From positions 1-28,938 of the IMG/VR virus record IMGVR_UViG_3300033992_000828: 28,938 nt of DNA. One strand, given 5' to 3'. Shown piece after piece: positions 12,455-19,667 of this stretch. Numbering within the stretch: position 1 is the stretch's first letter; each line of letters begins with the position of its first letter. The notes below the pieces were generated by a model. It made no database searches. It worked only from the letters and a program-made list of their open reading frames with translations, and was not told the origin of the DNA. The translations under genes and the position numbers were made by a program. The stretch is from a virus.

Positions 12455-13324
12455 TTATATTTTAAGGTATGACATTCTTGATCCTGCTTTTACTGTTACG
12501 TTACTTGTTGCAATTTCGGAACGTAGCCGCAATTGAACCGTGCCGCCCGTTGCGGTCGTAACAATCCAAACTCCATCTATGTAGGTGGTAATTGCCGGGG
12601 CAGGATTGCCGCTTGTTCCGATACCGTTCGTGCCTGTTGTTCCTGCTATTGCGTCATCCTGTACCTGCTGCATAGAACTAAGTGTTTGCGATCCGATTTG
12701 ATTAGTAACGCGCCCCGAAACCACACTTGCATCGTTCGGCACGTTCAATGCCAATCCTATGCCTGTTACCGCGCTTGCAAATGTCGCAAAACCGTACAAC
12801 CGCACTACATACGATGTATTTGCTTCCGCTGTAAAAGATAGCCCCGTTACGTCTGTTAAAGTTATCGTGCTATTGCTAATATCGCTCGGCAAACTTACAA
12901 AAGTTTCTGTATTAACGACGGGCAAAGCCTGTTGTATATTGAGTTGCAGTGTACTATCTTCTACCCAACTACCAATTTTTTGGGTAAAAATTGCGGTCGG
13001 CTTTGTTGCGGTAAATGTGCCGCCCGTTCCTAAGAAATAGTCTTTGCCCTTTTCGAGCGCAAACCCTTGCAATGTGCCGCTGTATGCAACTTGTATTGTG
13101 TCATTCGCGGCAAACGCTGTGTCTATTGCAATAGCGACCGCCGCGCTGTCTATTTTTGTGCTGCTTGCTATCCATGCCTTGCCTGCTGTAATCCTGACAA
13201 GCGTCCAATTAGGGATTGCTTCGCCTGCTAAAATTGTAACGACGTTGTTTGCCCCAATTATTCGCGGTTGTGCGTTTACCGAAAAGCAGCAAAAAAGAGC
13301 CAAAAAAATAATTAAATGCTTCAT
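12455..13324 (-). CDS. Secreted-type tail or adhesin protein, 289 aa
   Basis: The start is placed at the ATG at 13324 because it opens a clean signal peptide (MKHLIIFLALFCCFSVNAQ, cleavage after AQ); the longer in-frame form to 13375 overlaps the upstream gene. The mature part is beta-rich with many Thr and Ala, begins PRIIGANNVVTILAGEAIPN and ends IVTTATGGTVQLRLRSEIAT plus a GSRMSYLKI tail, like the jelly-roll tips of phage fibres. It is the last gene before the lysis cassette. Signal peptides are unexpected in virion parts that assemble in the cytoplasm. Function not certain. Confidence 0.7.
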   Translation of the reverse strand: MKHLIIFLALFCCFSVNAQPRIIGANNVVTILAGEAIPNWTLVRITAGKAWIASSTKIDSAAVAIAIDTAFAANDTIQVAYSGTLQGFALEKGKDYFLGTGGTFTATKPTAIFTQKIGSWVEDSTLQLNIQQALPVVNTETFVSLPSDISNSTITLTDVTGLSFTAEANTSYVVRLYGFATFASAVTGIGLALNVPNDASVVSGRVTNQIGSQTLSSMQQVQDDAIAGTTGTNGIGTSGNPAPAITTYIDGVWIVTTATGGTVQLRLRSEIATSNVTVKAGSRMSYLKI

Positions 13325-13335
13325 GTCTTTATTTC

Positions 13336-13839
13336 TTATTTGTAAATATTTGGTAGATATGTGCTTGGTAGACACTTACGTGCATTGGTTATTATTTCAA
13401 GTGCCTTATCTTCTGGAAGTATGCCGTAAATGTGTGGATGCACTGAAAGCAGACACCTTAAGCATTCTGCGTTTTGAATAAAGTATTTTGCGCTCGGTTG
13501 TATATACCATGTACGCGTTGCATTAATTGGTAGATTTACCGCAATAGAATCGTCTCCTACAACAAAATTATAAGAACCTGAATCGGCAAAAAAACCTGCA
13601 TAGTAGCCAATAAATGTATTGTGCCCAAAAACGCCTTTATGATGCCCAATTATTGTATCGCAGTCGTAATGCAATACAAAATCGTTCATTATATGCCCTC
13701 CTACAACCCTAATAGGTTGATGTATTGTACCTGATACGAAATGAACGCTTTTAAAACCTATTTGCTTTGGTAGTTGTGCGTTGCATGGCTTTGAGCCTAA
13801 AAGGTTTACTAAAGCCAAAATATAAATAATGTGTTTCAT
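13336..13839 (-). CDS. Secreted-type small fibre-related protein, 167 aa
   Basis: Begins with a signal peptide (MKHIIYILALVNLLGSKP, ending CNAQ) that is nearly the same as that of the large fibre gene 14221-16872 (VNLLGAKDCKAQ). Residues about 73-98 (GHNTFIGYYAGFFADSG, YNFVVGDDS) match the NTYIGYNAG and NLLVVDNSN stretch of the same fibre. The C-terminal part (SAKYFIQNAECLRCLLS) matches the protein encoded at 13841-14203 (NTKYFIQSDNYLWYLLLG). It appears to be a shortened paralogue of the fibre end. Two cysteines in ECLRC are unusual. Role unknown; perhaps a decoy, chaperone or accessory fibre. Confidence 0.7.
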   Translation of the reverse strand: MKHIIYILALVNLLGSKPCNAQLPKQIGFKSVHFVSGTIHQPIRVVGGHIMNDFVLHYDCDTIIGHHKGVFGHNTFIGYYAGFFADSGSYNFVVGDDSIAVNLPINATRTWYIQPSAKYFIQNAECLRCLLSVHPHIYGILPEDKALEIITNARKCLPSTYLPNIYK

Positions 13840-13840
13840 A

Positions 13841-14203
13841 TTAATTTATTATTTGTACGTAATTTATGTATTTTTTAGGTCGGCCTAAAAGCAAATACCA
13901 TAAATAATTATCAGACTGGATAAAGTACTTTGTGTTTAAATTATTTTGCCATACATTTACTGTATTGATTTGATTAACCCCTTTAATATTGAAATCGCAT
14001 CCTAATGAGTGCTTGTGCCGCTCTGCCTTATAACCAATAAGTGTGCCTGAAAGATTAATATTTTCAGGCAAATCACCTAATTTTGATTGCATATTACTCT
14101 TTGCGGTTTTTGTTATTTCTGCCTTATAACCAATAAGTGTTTGAGAAATAGCAACAAATTGTAAGGTAAAAAATGTAAATAAAATTATTTTAATTTTTAG
14201 CAT
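13841..14203 (-). CDS. Secreted-type small protein with repeated LIGYKAE motif, 120 aa
   Basis: The ATG at 14203 opens a typical signal peptide (MLKIKIILFTFFTLQFV, ending AISQ). The in-frame ATG at 14239 would overlap the preceding fibre gene, so I do not use it. The mature protein has TLIGYKAE twice, 32 residues apart, matching a 23-bp direct DNA repeat. Its C-terminal region (KYFIQSDNYLWYLLLG) is similar to that of the neighbouring 13336-13839 gene. No known family. The tandem paralogues downstream of the main fibre suggest accessory or variable fibre functions. Confidence 0.65.
   Translation of the reverse strand: MLKIKIILFTFFTLQFVAISQTLIGYKAEITKTAKSNMQSKLGDLPENINLSGTLIGYKAERHKHSLGCDFNIKGVNQINTVNVWQNNLNTKYFIQSDNYLWYLLLGRPKKYINYVQIIN
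14022..14140. repeat. 23-bp direct repeat within the 13841-14203 gene
   Basis: An identical 23-bp sequence containing CTTATAACCAATAAGTGT occurs at 14022-14044 and 14118-14140. The 96-bp period is a multiple of three and encodes the repeated LIGYKAE motif, so both copies are in frame. Exact identity at DNA level suggests recent duplication or continuing recombination. Confidence 0.7.
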
Positions 14204-14220
14204 AATTAATTTGTGTATTG

Positions 14221-16872
14221 TTAATAAAAAGAGTTCCACGCGCTACCGTCCCATCCTTCATGTTTTCCGGTATCTGTGTTGAATCCTATTGGGTTTGTGT
14301 TTGCGGCTGGTGTTGGCCTTGTTGCTGTTGTCCATCGCCCTGGAATAATAGACCCCGATGCCTTTATGTCACCCGAAACATCCAGTGATGTGGTAGGATC
14401 TGCAACCCCAACCCCAAATCGGCCAAACTGCCCATCCATCGTAAACATATTGGTTAAAAATCCGCTACTATTATTAACAAAAAACCTTAATCCTGTATAA
14501 TTAATGCCGCTGTTAAATGTTGCAAAACTTTCTATCTTAGCGGCATCTAATACCGCCGCTTTCATTAAAATTCCCGCTTTTGCGGGTGCGGCTGTTGAAC
14601 CAAACCCATCAAACTGCGTAGTATAAAAAGCGTTTGTTGCGCTTTTAATATGAAAGGGGGATAAAGGAGCAGTTATACCACTGCCTACATTGCCAGTAAA
14701 ATTCCACCCAGTAGAACTACACTGCAACTCTCTAGTTTTTGACTGGTTGGATAATGAAAAATATCCACTTCCACTACCATATAAAATACCGTTATTTCCA
14801 CTTGTTCCGTCCGATGTTACTACTATATTTTCGCCTACATTATTGGCTGTTATCCCGGCATTTGTTGTCAATCTTACGTTTGCGGCCAAACTTCCAGATG
14901 TGTTTTCTAGTTGGTTATTTGCGATAATCCTATTCCCTGCATCGTAAGAAATTGTTTGTCCGCTTGTTCCTGTTGGTATAAAGTTTTCTCCAGTACCCGA
15001 TGAAACAATGCGCCATAAAGTGCTAGACATTTTAATCATATTTACCGAGGCCAAGGAGGGTAATGGAAAGTTGTTTGTTCCTGTAACAAATAACTCAGGA
15101 CCATTTAAATTTACCGTTATAATTCCGCTTGATGTATTTGTTATTCTGTATTCAGCCCCATTTAACAACCCGCTTTGATGACTATAATTTGCAGATACAA
15201 ATGTATCTATTACTGTCTTGGCTATCAGCCCCTTTGTTATTTCGCCAGTTGTTTCATTAATAAATATTGCTTTATTGTGAGATACAGACTTGTTTGCTAG
15301 TCCTTTTAATGATACGGTTCCGTTAACATTAAAAGTGTGCTGCATACTATCTATGTGGGTGTTTACCCCTATTCTATTTAAGCCAAAATTTCCGCCTAAT
15401 AATGGCGTTACTGTATTGCTATTATCAACGACTAAAAGATTGTCTCTCCCTTTGTATAGCGTGTCTAATCCTGCGTTATAGCCTATGTAAGTATTTCCGC
15501 TACCCGTACCAACCAAGTAGCCAGCCCTGTCACCTATTGCGGTATTTCGGCTTGACCCAACCAAAGATCGAGCCGACCCTGTACCAGTAACGGGCGAACC
15601 ATTATACACAAATAAAGTATTAACTATTGTATCGGCTGCCCCAATATCTAACCAATTTGTATTTGCAGGGAAACCAATTGCGTATGTCTGCCCAGATACC
15701 ATTTCTTTTGCGTATATGGTTGTTAAGTTATATAAACTTAACGCGCCGACACTAACGTTATAACTTCCATTGTAGTTATCGTGTTGCGCTTGCTTTCCAA
15801 CCCCTGTGTTATCAATGCCATCAACGCCTTGATCACTCGCACTTTCTCCTAACAAGGTATTTCCACTACCATTTTGTTGGTAGCCCGCCCTTAGTCCTAG
15901 ATATACATTATCTACACCCGTTGTATTCCTATATCCTGCATTAGAACCTATAAAAATATTTCTTGTTCCTGTCGTATTGTCCCTGCCTGCAAAATTCCCT
16001 ATACCTATATTTTCAAGCCCTGTATTATCCCTAAATGCCCCTTCGCCTATTGCTGTTAATGACTGTCCCGTATTCCTTTCGCCTGCGCCATATCCTAGAT
16101 TTATCGACCTGTAACCCGTGTTATCCTTACCTGCAAAACTGCCGATATTTATAGATAAATTACTGGTATTGTTACTCCCTGCTTGGTGGCCAATATTTAC
16201 AGTTTCTGATCCTGTATTTTGATCACCTGCGTAAGGGCCTATATTTACCGAATAACCCGCTTTGTTTTTTTCCCCTGCAAAATATCCAACATTTACCGTT
16301 GCAATAGAGGTGTCTTTTTGCCCCGCGTTTGTGCCTATATTTATTCCAACCGTTTGAGATGCTAACGTACCTGCGCCAACACCAACCGAGGCAGATCCAT
16401 TGCCACTATCAATTTCTAATTTTCCCGTTAGGGTTAACCCTGTGGGTGTTTTTTTTAATTGGCTGGATGATGTTATGCCTGAACCTGTACCAAATACAAT
16501 TTCTTGATTTGGGGCATCAATGCTGCCGCCTCCACTTGGAGGCATAGCCCACGAAGTGCCATTCCAAATATATATTTCAGGGTTAGTACAACTATTGACA
16601 ACTACAAAAGAATTGTTTTTGCCGGGCGTGTAATTTGGAGCAGAACAACCGCTAATGCGTTGGATACGGTCGCCGCTTTGAACCCAACTTGTGCCGCTTA
16701 CCCATTCGTACCATCTAAACGTAGCGCGGTCAACCGCAAATCTTGCGCCCGACGCACCCGGGTTTGTTGTCGGTGCGCCATTTGTCCAAATAAATGTACC
16801 AGTTTGCGCTTTGCAGTCTTTTGCGCCTAATAAATTTACGATCAAAAAAATTGATAAAAAAAGTAATCTCAT
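14221..16872 (-). CDS. Large tail fibre/adhesin with YadA-like repeats and signal peptide, 883 aa
   Basis: A signal peptide (MRLLFLSIFLIVNLLGAK, ending CKAQ) is followed by domains with WNGTSW-type motifs. Residues about 161-380 hold roughly a dozen 16-17-residue repeats of the form NIGxxAGxxNTG (for example VNIGHQAGSNNTSNLS), the pattern of the YadA-like left-handed beta-roll of trimeric adhesins. A second set (NTYIGYNAG) lies near 460. The C-terminus has VSGDIKASGSIIPGRW and NTDTGKHEGWDGSAWNSFY, usual at the end of Bacteroidota tail-fibre proteins. It likely binds the host surface. No membrane anchor domain of a bacterial autotransporter is present. Confidence 0.82.
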   Translation of the reverse strand: MRLLFLSIFLIVNLLGAKDCKAQTGTFIWTNGAPTTNPGASGARFAVDRATFRWYEWVSGTSWVQSGDRIQRISGCSAPNYTPGKNNSFVVVNSCTNPEIYIWNGTSWAMPPSGGGSIDAPNQEIVFGTGSGITSSSQLKKTPTGLTLTGKLEIDSGNGSASVGVGAGTLASQTVGINIGTNAGQKDTSIATVNVGYFAGEKNKAGYSVNIGPYAGDQNTGSETVNIGHQAGSNNTSNLSINIGSFAGKDNTGYRSINLGYGAGERNTGQSLTAIGEGAFRDNTGLENIGIGNFAGRDNTTGTRNIFIGSNAGYRNTTGVDNVYLGLRAGYQQNGSGNTLLGESASDQGVDGIDNTGVGKQAQHDNYNGSYNVSVGALSLYNLTTIYAKEMVSGQTYAIGFPANTNWLDIGAADTIVNTLFVYNGSPVTGTGSARSLVGSSRNTAIGDRAGYLVGTGSGNTYIGYNAGLDTLYKGRDNLLVVDNSNTVTPLLGGNFGLNRIGVNTHIDSMQHTFNVNGTVSLKGLANKSVSHNKAIFINETTGEITKGLIAKTVIDTFVSANYSHQSGLLNGAEYRITNTSSGIITVNLNGPELFVTGTNNFPLPSLASVNMIKMSSTLWRIVSSGTGENFIPTGTSGQTISYDAGNRIIANNQLENTSGSLAANVRLTTNAGITANNVGENIVVTSDGTSGNNGILYGSGSGYFSLSNQSKTRELQCSSTGWNFTGNVGSGITAPLSPFHIKSATNAFYTTQFDGFGSTAAPAKAGILMKAAVLDAAKIESFATFNSGINYTGLRFFVNNSSGFLTNMFTMDGQFGRFGVGVADPTTSLDVSGDIKASGSIIPGRWTTATRPTPAANTNPIGFNTDTGKHEGWDGSAWNSFY

Positions 16873-16885
16873 ATTTTTTATGTGT

Positions 16886-17179
16886 TTATATTGCTTCTAT
16901 TTCTACAATCATGCCGCGCTTTAATCCTAGCGCGCCGCCCGTTGTCTTTACTTTATAAATTTGCCCTACTGCTAGTCCTGCTCCAATTGCTTCCTCGTCG
17001 GTATCATAGTAACTCAAAAGGGTGTACCACCCCGGCGGGTTTGCGGCTGGTACGGACGGAGCGCAAAAGGGTATAATTACCTGTGTAGTGCAATTTTGTA
17101 CCTTTACGATTGCCTCCGTATTTTGCGGCTGTACCGTTACGCCACAATCTGTTACTATTACCGTCGTCGTGCAACTCAT
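16886..17179 (-). CDS. Small tail or fibre-associated protein, 97 aa
   Basis: The N-terminal half is beta-rich with several cysteines (CTTTVIVTDCG, QNCTTQVIIPFC). The C-terminal half reads YTLLSYYDTDEEAIGAGLAVGQIYKVKTTGG, resembling a short 'A...GL.vG..Y.t..G' domain found in tail-associated proteins of Bacteroidota phages. Its ATG overlaps the previous stop as TAATG. It may bridge fibre and tail tip. The cysteines could form disulfides or bind metal. Function not established. Confidence 0.65.
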   Translation of the reverse strand: MSCTTTVIVTDCGVTVQPQNTEAIVKVQNCTTQVIIPFCAPSVPAANPPGWYTLLSYYDTDEEAIGAGLAVGQIYKVKTTGGALGLKRGMIVEIEAI

Positions 17180-17514
17180 TATATTTTTTGCTTTTTGAAC
17201 TGACCAAATAGATATGTTCGTTTTTTGCCGCTTGCAACCGCTGCGAGTGTATAATTTGCATCTATCAAATTATCAGATATTGCGATTGAATTTGCAAGCG
17301 TAACGCGCAAAACGTTAGCACTATCGAAAGTTATACCGCTTGCGTTTGTATAGGTTGCGACCGCGTCACCGTTGCATTTTGTTATTACCATAGTCCACGT
17401 CCAACCGCTTACCGAAATAGCCGCGCCTGCTTCATCTAAAAAGGTGAATGTGTGCACTATGTCGTCCCCTTGCGTGTAGCCTATGTCGGCTTTGCCTGCT
17501 GTATTATTTATCAT
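17179..17514 (-). CDS. Baseplate upper protein-like (BppU N-terminal-like) protein, 111 aa
   Basis: The pattern GDDIVHTFTFLDEAGAAISV, then GWTWTMVITKCNG and SANVLRVTLANS, resembles the immunoglobulin-like N-terminal domain of BppU-type baseplate proteins ('gdt...tf.l.d.dG.pi.l.g'). These attach receptor-binding proteins to siphophage tail tips. At 111 residues it is only that domain. It lies between two fibre genes, in keeping with a connector role. It has no signal peptide, unlike its neighbours. The call rests on pattern only. Confidence 0.55.
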   Translation of the reverse strand: MINNTAGKADIGYTQGDDIVHTFTFLDEAGAAISVSGWTWTMVITKCNGDAVATYTNASGITFDSANVLRVTLANSIAISDNLIDANYTLAAVASGKKRTYLFGQFKKQKI

Positions 17515-17519
17515 TTCGA

Positions 17520-19667
17520 TTAATTATGTACTAAAACGTTTAATCTGTATAAACCACCCGCCGTTAGTGTGCCGTTTGCCCTAATTACATAAGACCCTGA
17601 CGTACTACTATCGACATAGAATTTTGTTATTTCGGACGCTGCGAGTGCGTTTGCTGCTGAAAATACGGGGCGTGGTGCGCTGCTCCATGTTGACGGGAAA
17701 GTTCTTGTATAAATTATTTCGTTTGCCACGGGTGCAGTTCCGACCGTTAAACTTATTGTGTATGCTGATTCGTGGCCTCCATTTATTGTCACGGTTGGCG
17801 TTGTTCCCAGTGCTAATCCTGGTGTTAAAGAGCCTGTACTATTTACTAAATTTTGACTATTTAAAAGATGCCAATTGCCGCTATTTTTAACCTCTAATCC
17901 TTGCAACTGCGAATTGTATCTAATTATTTGAAGTGCAGAAACTGGCCTTTGCGCTGACGTGCCTGTGGGTACTGCGATTCCATCCGTTCCTGCTACTTGC
18001 AAAGAAACTAACGGAGCATCTTGGTTTATCCCAACTAGTCCGGCGGTTGTTACCGTTACGCCTGTCGTTGTGCTGCCTATTGATGTGGTAGGCTGTATCT
18101 TAAATTTGTCCGCGTCTGAATTGTCTATGCCGCCTACCCAAACATTGCCGCCCCCTGTGATATTGTACTGTACAACCGGGTCGCCCGTGCCGCCCGATGT
18201 TGCGCCCAATTGTAAGATGCTGCTGCCTGTTCCCGTGTTAAAAAACTTGTTTAGGTAGTTTGACGTTCCGCCCGTGTTGCCTTCCGCGTCAATTCCGTAA
18301 ATTGTTTGCGCGGCGTTAGATGCTCTCATTTGCATCGTTGAGCCAAAGTCGGGCAGTGCGCCTGCGTCAACTTGCAGCCCTACACTTGTGCTATTGCCTG
18401 TAACATTAAACCGCCCCGCGCCCGGTGTTGCCGTGCCAACCGATAAATTTGTGCCGTCAAACGCAAAATTGTTTGTTGCAGTTATTGCGTTCGTTCCGCT
18501 CCAATATGCGACTTTTCCGCTTACACCTGTGCCTGTTACTGTGCCTGTTGCTGTGCTGCTTAGTGTGCCGCCCGACAAAGATAAACCCGCGCCTAGTGTT
18601 GCGTTTGAAATATCGCCGCTTGCATTTCGTAGCATTATAGATGTTCCAGTACCGCTACTGCCTGTTATTCGAGCCGCGCCAACAACATGTAATTTTGCAG
18701 CCGGACTAACAGTGCCTATGCCTACATTGTCGCCAGTTATTGCCATTGCTGTAACTAAAGAACCAGCCGCCGTTCGTGACTTAAACTGCATTAAACCCTC
18801 TAAAACATTTGCAAGTCGCGCTTGCATTGTTATTTCTCCCAATTGATACGCGCCACCTCCAATAAATTTAAAGCCGACTGTTGCGGGCGAAGCGTTTGAC
18901 CCAAATTGTGTAGTCTCGCCAGTTATATAAGTGTTTATGTCGTTTGATAAAATATGAAAATAATCTACTGGATTGTATTTGTTTACGCCAAATTTGCCAG
19001 CCGCTGTTACCGTAAAAACAGGCTGACCCGGCGCAACAAGCGTGTACATGTGAAAATTATTTCTTGCAACTATTGATAAATCGTTTGTATCTGCATAGGG
19101 CATTATAAGTCCAGAATTTATAAACCTGTGTCCAAAAATATTTAACCCGTTGCCGTCGTACAATGCGTTTCCGCTGCCTGTTATTGTTTTTGCCCCTGTG
19201 AAATACGCTAATCTTGTATTTGCTCCCGTCCCTGTTATATCCCCCTGCGGAATAGCAACCGAACCACCGCCGCCCGATAAAGAAAGGTTTGGCGCGGAAT
19301 AGGAAAGGGTTTGTGTTGTATTGTCGTCATTAGCGGGTAGCCATGTCGTACCGTTCCACTTTAAAACCTGTCCACTTGTTGCGCTTTGTTGTGCAATTTC
19401 CAAAGGATCTCCCGCTGTGCCATTGCCCGACAAAGTAGCATTTGTGGATACGCTCGTTATCATTGCCGCCGTCAAATCGTAAACCGCTTTTGCGGTCGGG
19501 CTTTGGGCGTGTGTACTTAAAACGGTAATGGCCTCAACTATTGCCGTTAATGTTTTGTCGCTTAGTTGCAGTTTTTCGGTTGCGCGTATTTTTTTGGCCA
19601 CTACTTCGGCTGGTTGCGCCATGCCCAAAAAAGGCAAAAACAAAAATAATATAAATATCTTTCTCAT
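17520..19667 (-). CDS. Tail fibre protein with Gly-rich repeats and signal peptide, 715 aa
   Basis: Opens with MRKIFILFLFLPFLGMAQ, a Bacteroidota signal peptide. Repeating beta modules with GIGT.SPAAKLHVVGAARITG and SGKVAYWSGTNAITAT phrases follow, as in many phage tail-fibre shafts. SAQRPVSALQIIRYNSQLQG and GNWHLLNSQ resemble the 'RP.....G.iryNt..g.E.y.g..W' end module. The last 90 residues form a separate beta domain that could be the receptor-binding tip. The ATG overlaps the hub gene stop as ATGA, so translation is coupled. No chaperone domain (peptidase S74 type) was recognised. Confidence 0.8.
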   Translation of the reverse strand: MRKIFILFLFLPFLGMAQPAEVVAKKIRATEKLQLSDKTLTAIVEAITVLSTHAQSPTAKAVYDLTAAMITSVSTNATLSGNGTAGDPLEIAQQSATSGQVLKWNGTTWLPANDDNTTQTLSYSAPNLSLSGGGGSVAIPQGDITGTGANTRLAYFTGAKTITGSGNALYDGNGLNIFGHRFINSGLIMPYADTNDLSIVARNNFHMYTLVAPGQPVFTVTAAGKFGVNKYNPVDYFHILSNDINTYITGETTQFGSNASPATVGFKFIGGGAYQLGEITMQARLANVLEGLMQFKSRTAAGSLVTAMAITGDNVGIGTVSPAAKLHVVGAARITGSSGTGTSIMLRNASGDISNATLGAGLSLSGGTLSSTATGTVTGTGVSGKVAYWSGTNAITATNNFAFDGTNLSVGTATPGAGRFNVTGNSTSVGLQVDAGALPDFGSTMQMRASNAAQTIYGIDAEGNTGGTSNYLNKFFNTGTGSSILQLGATSGGTGDPVVQYNITGGGNVWVGGIDNSDADKFKIQPTTSIGSTTTGVTVTTAGLVGINQDAPLVSLQVAGTDGIAVPTGTSAQRPVSALQIIRYNSQLQGLEVKNSGNWHLLNSQNLVNSTGSLTPGLALGTTPTVTINGGHESAYTISLTVGTAPVANEIIYTRTFPSTWSSAPRPVFSAANALAASEITKFYVDSSTSGSYVIRANGTLTAGGLYRLNVLVHN

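Noticed and set aside
14221-16872. Host trimeric autotransporter gene rather than phage fibre
   Set aside because: No YadA-type anchor domain at the C-terminus, and it is embedded in phage tail genes with a fibre-type end module.
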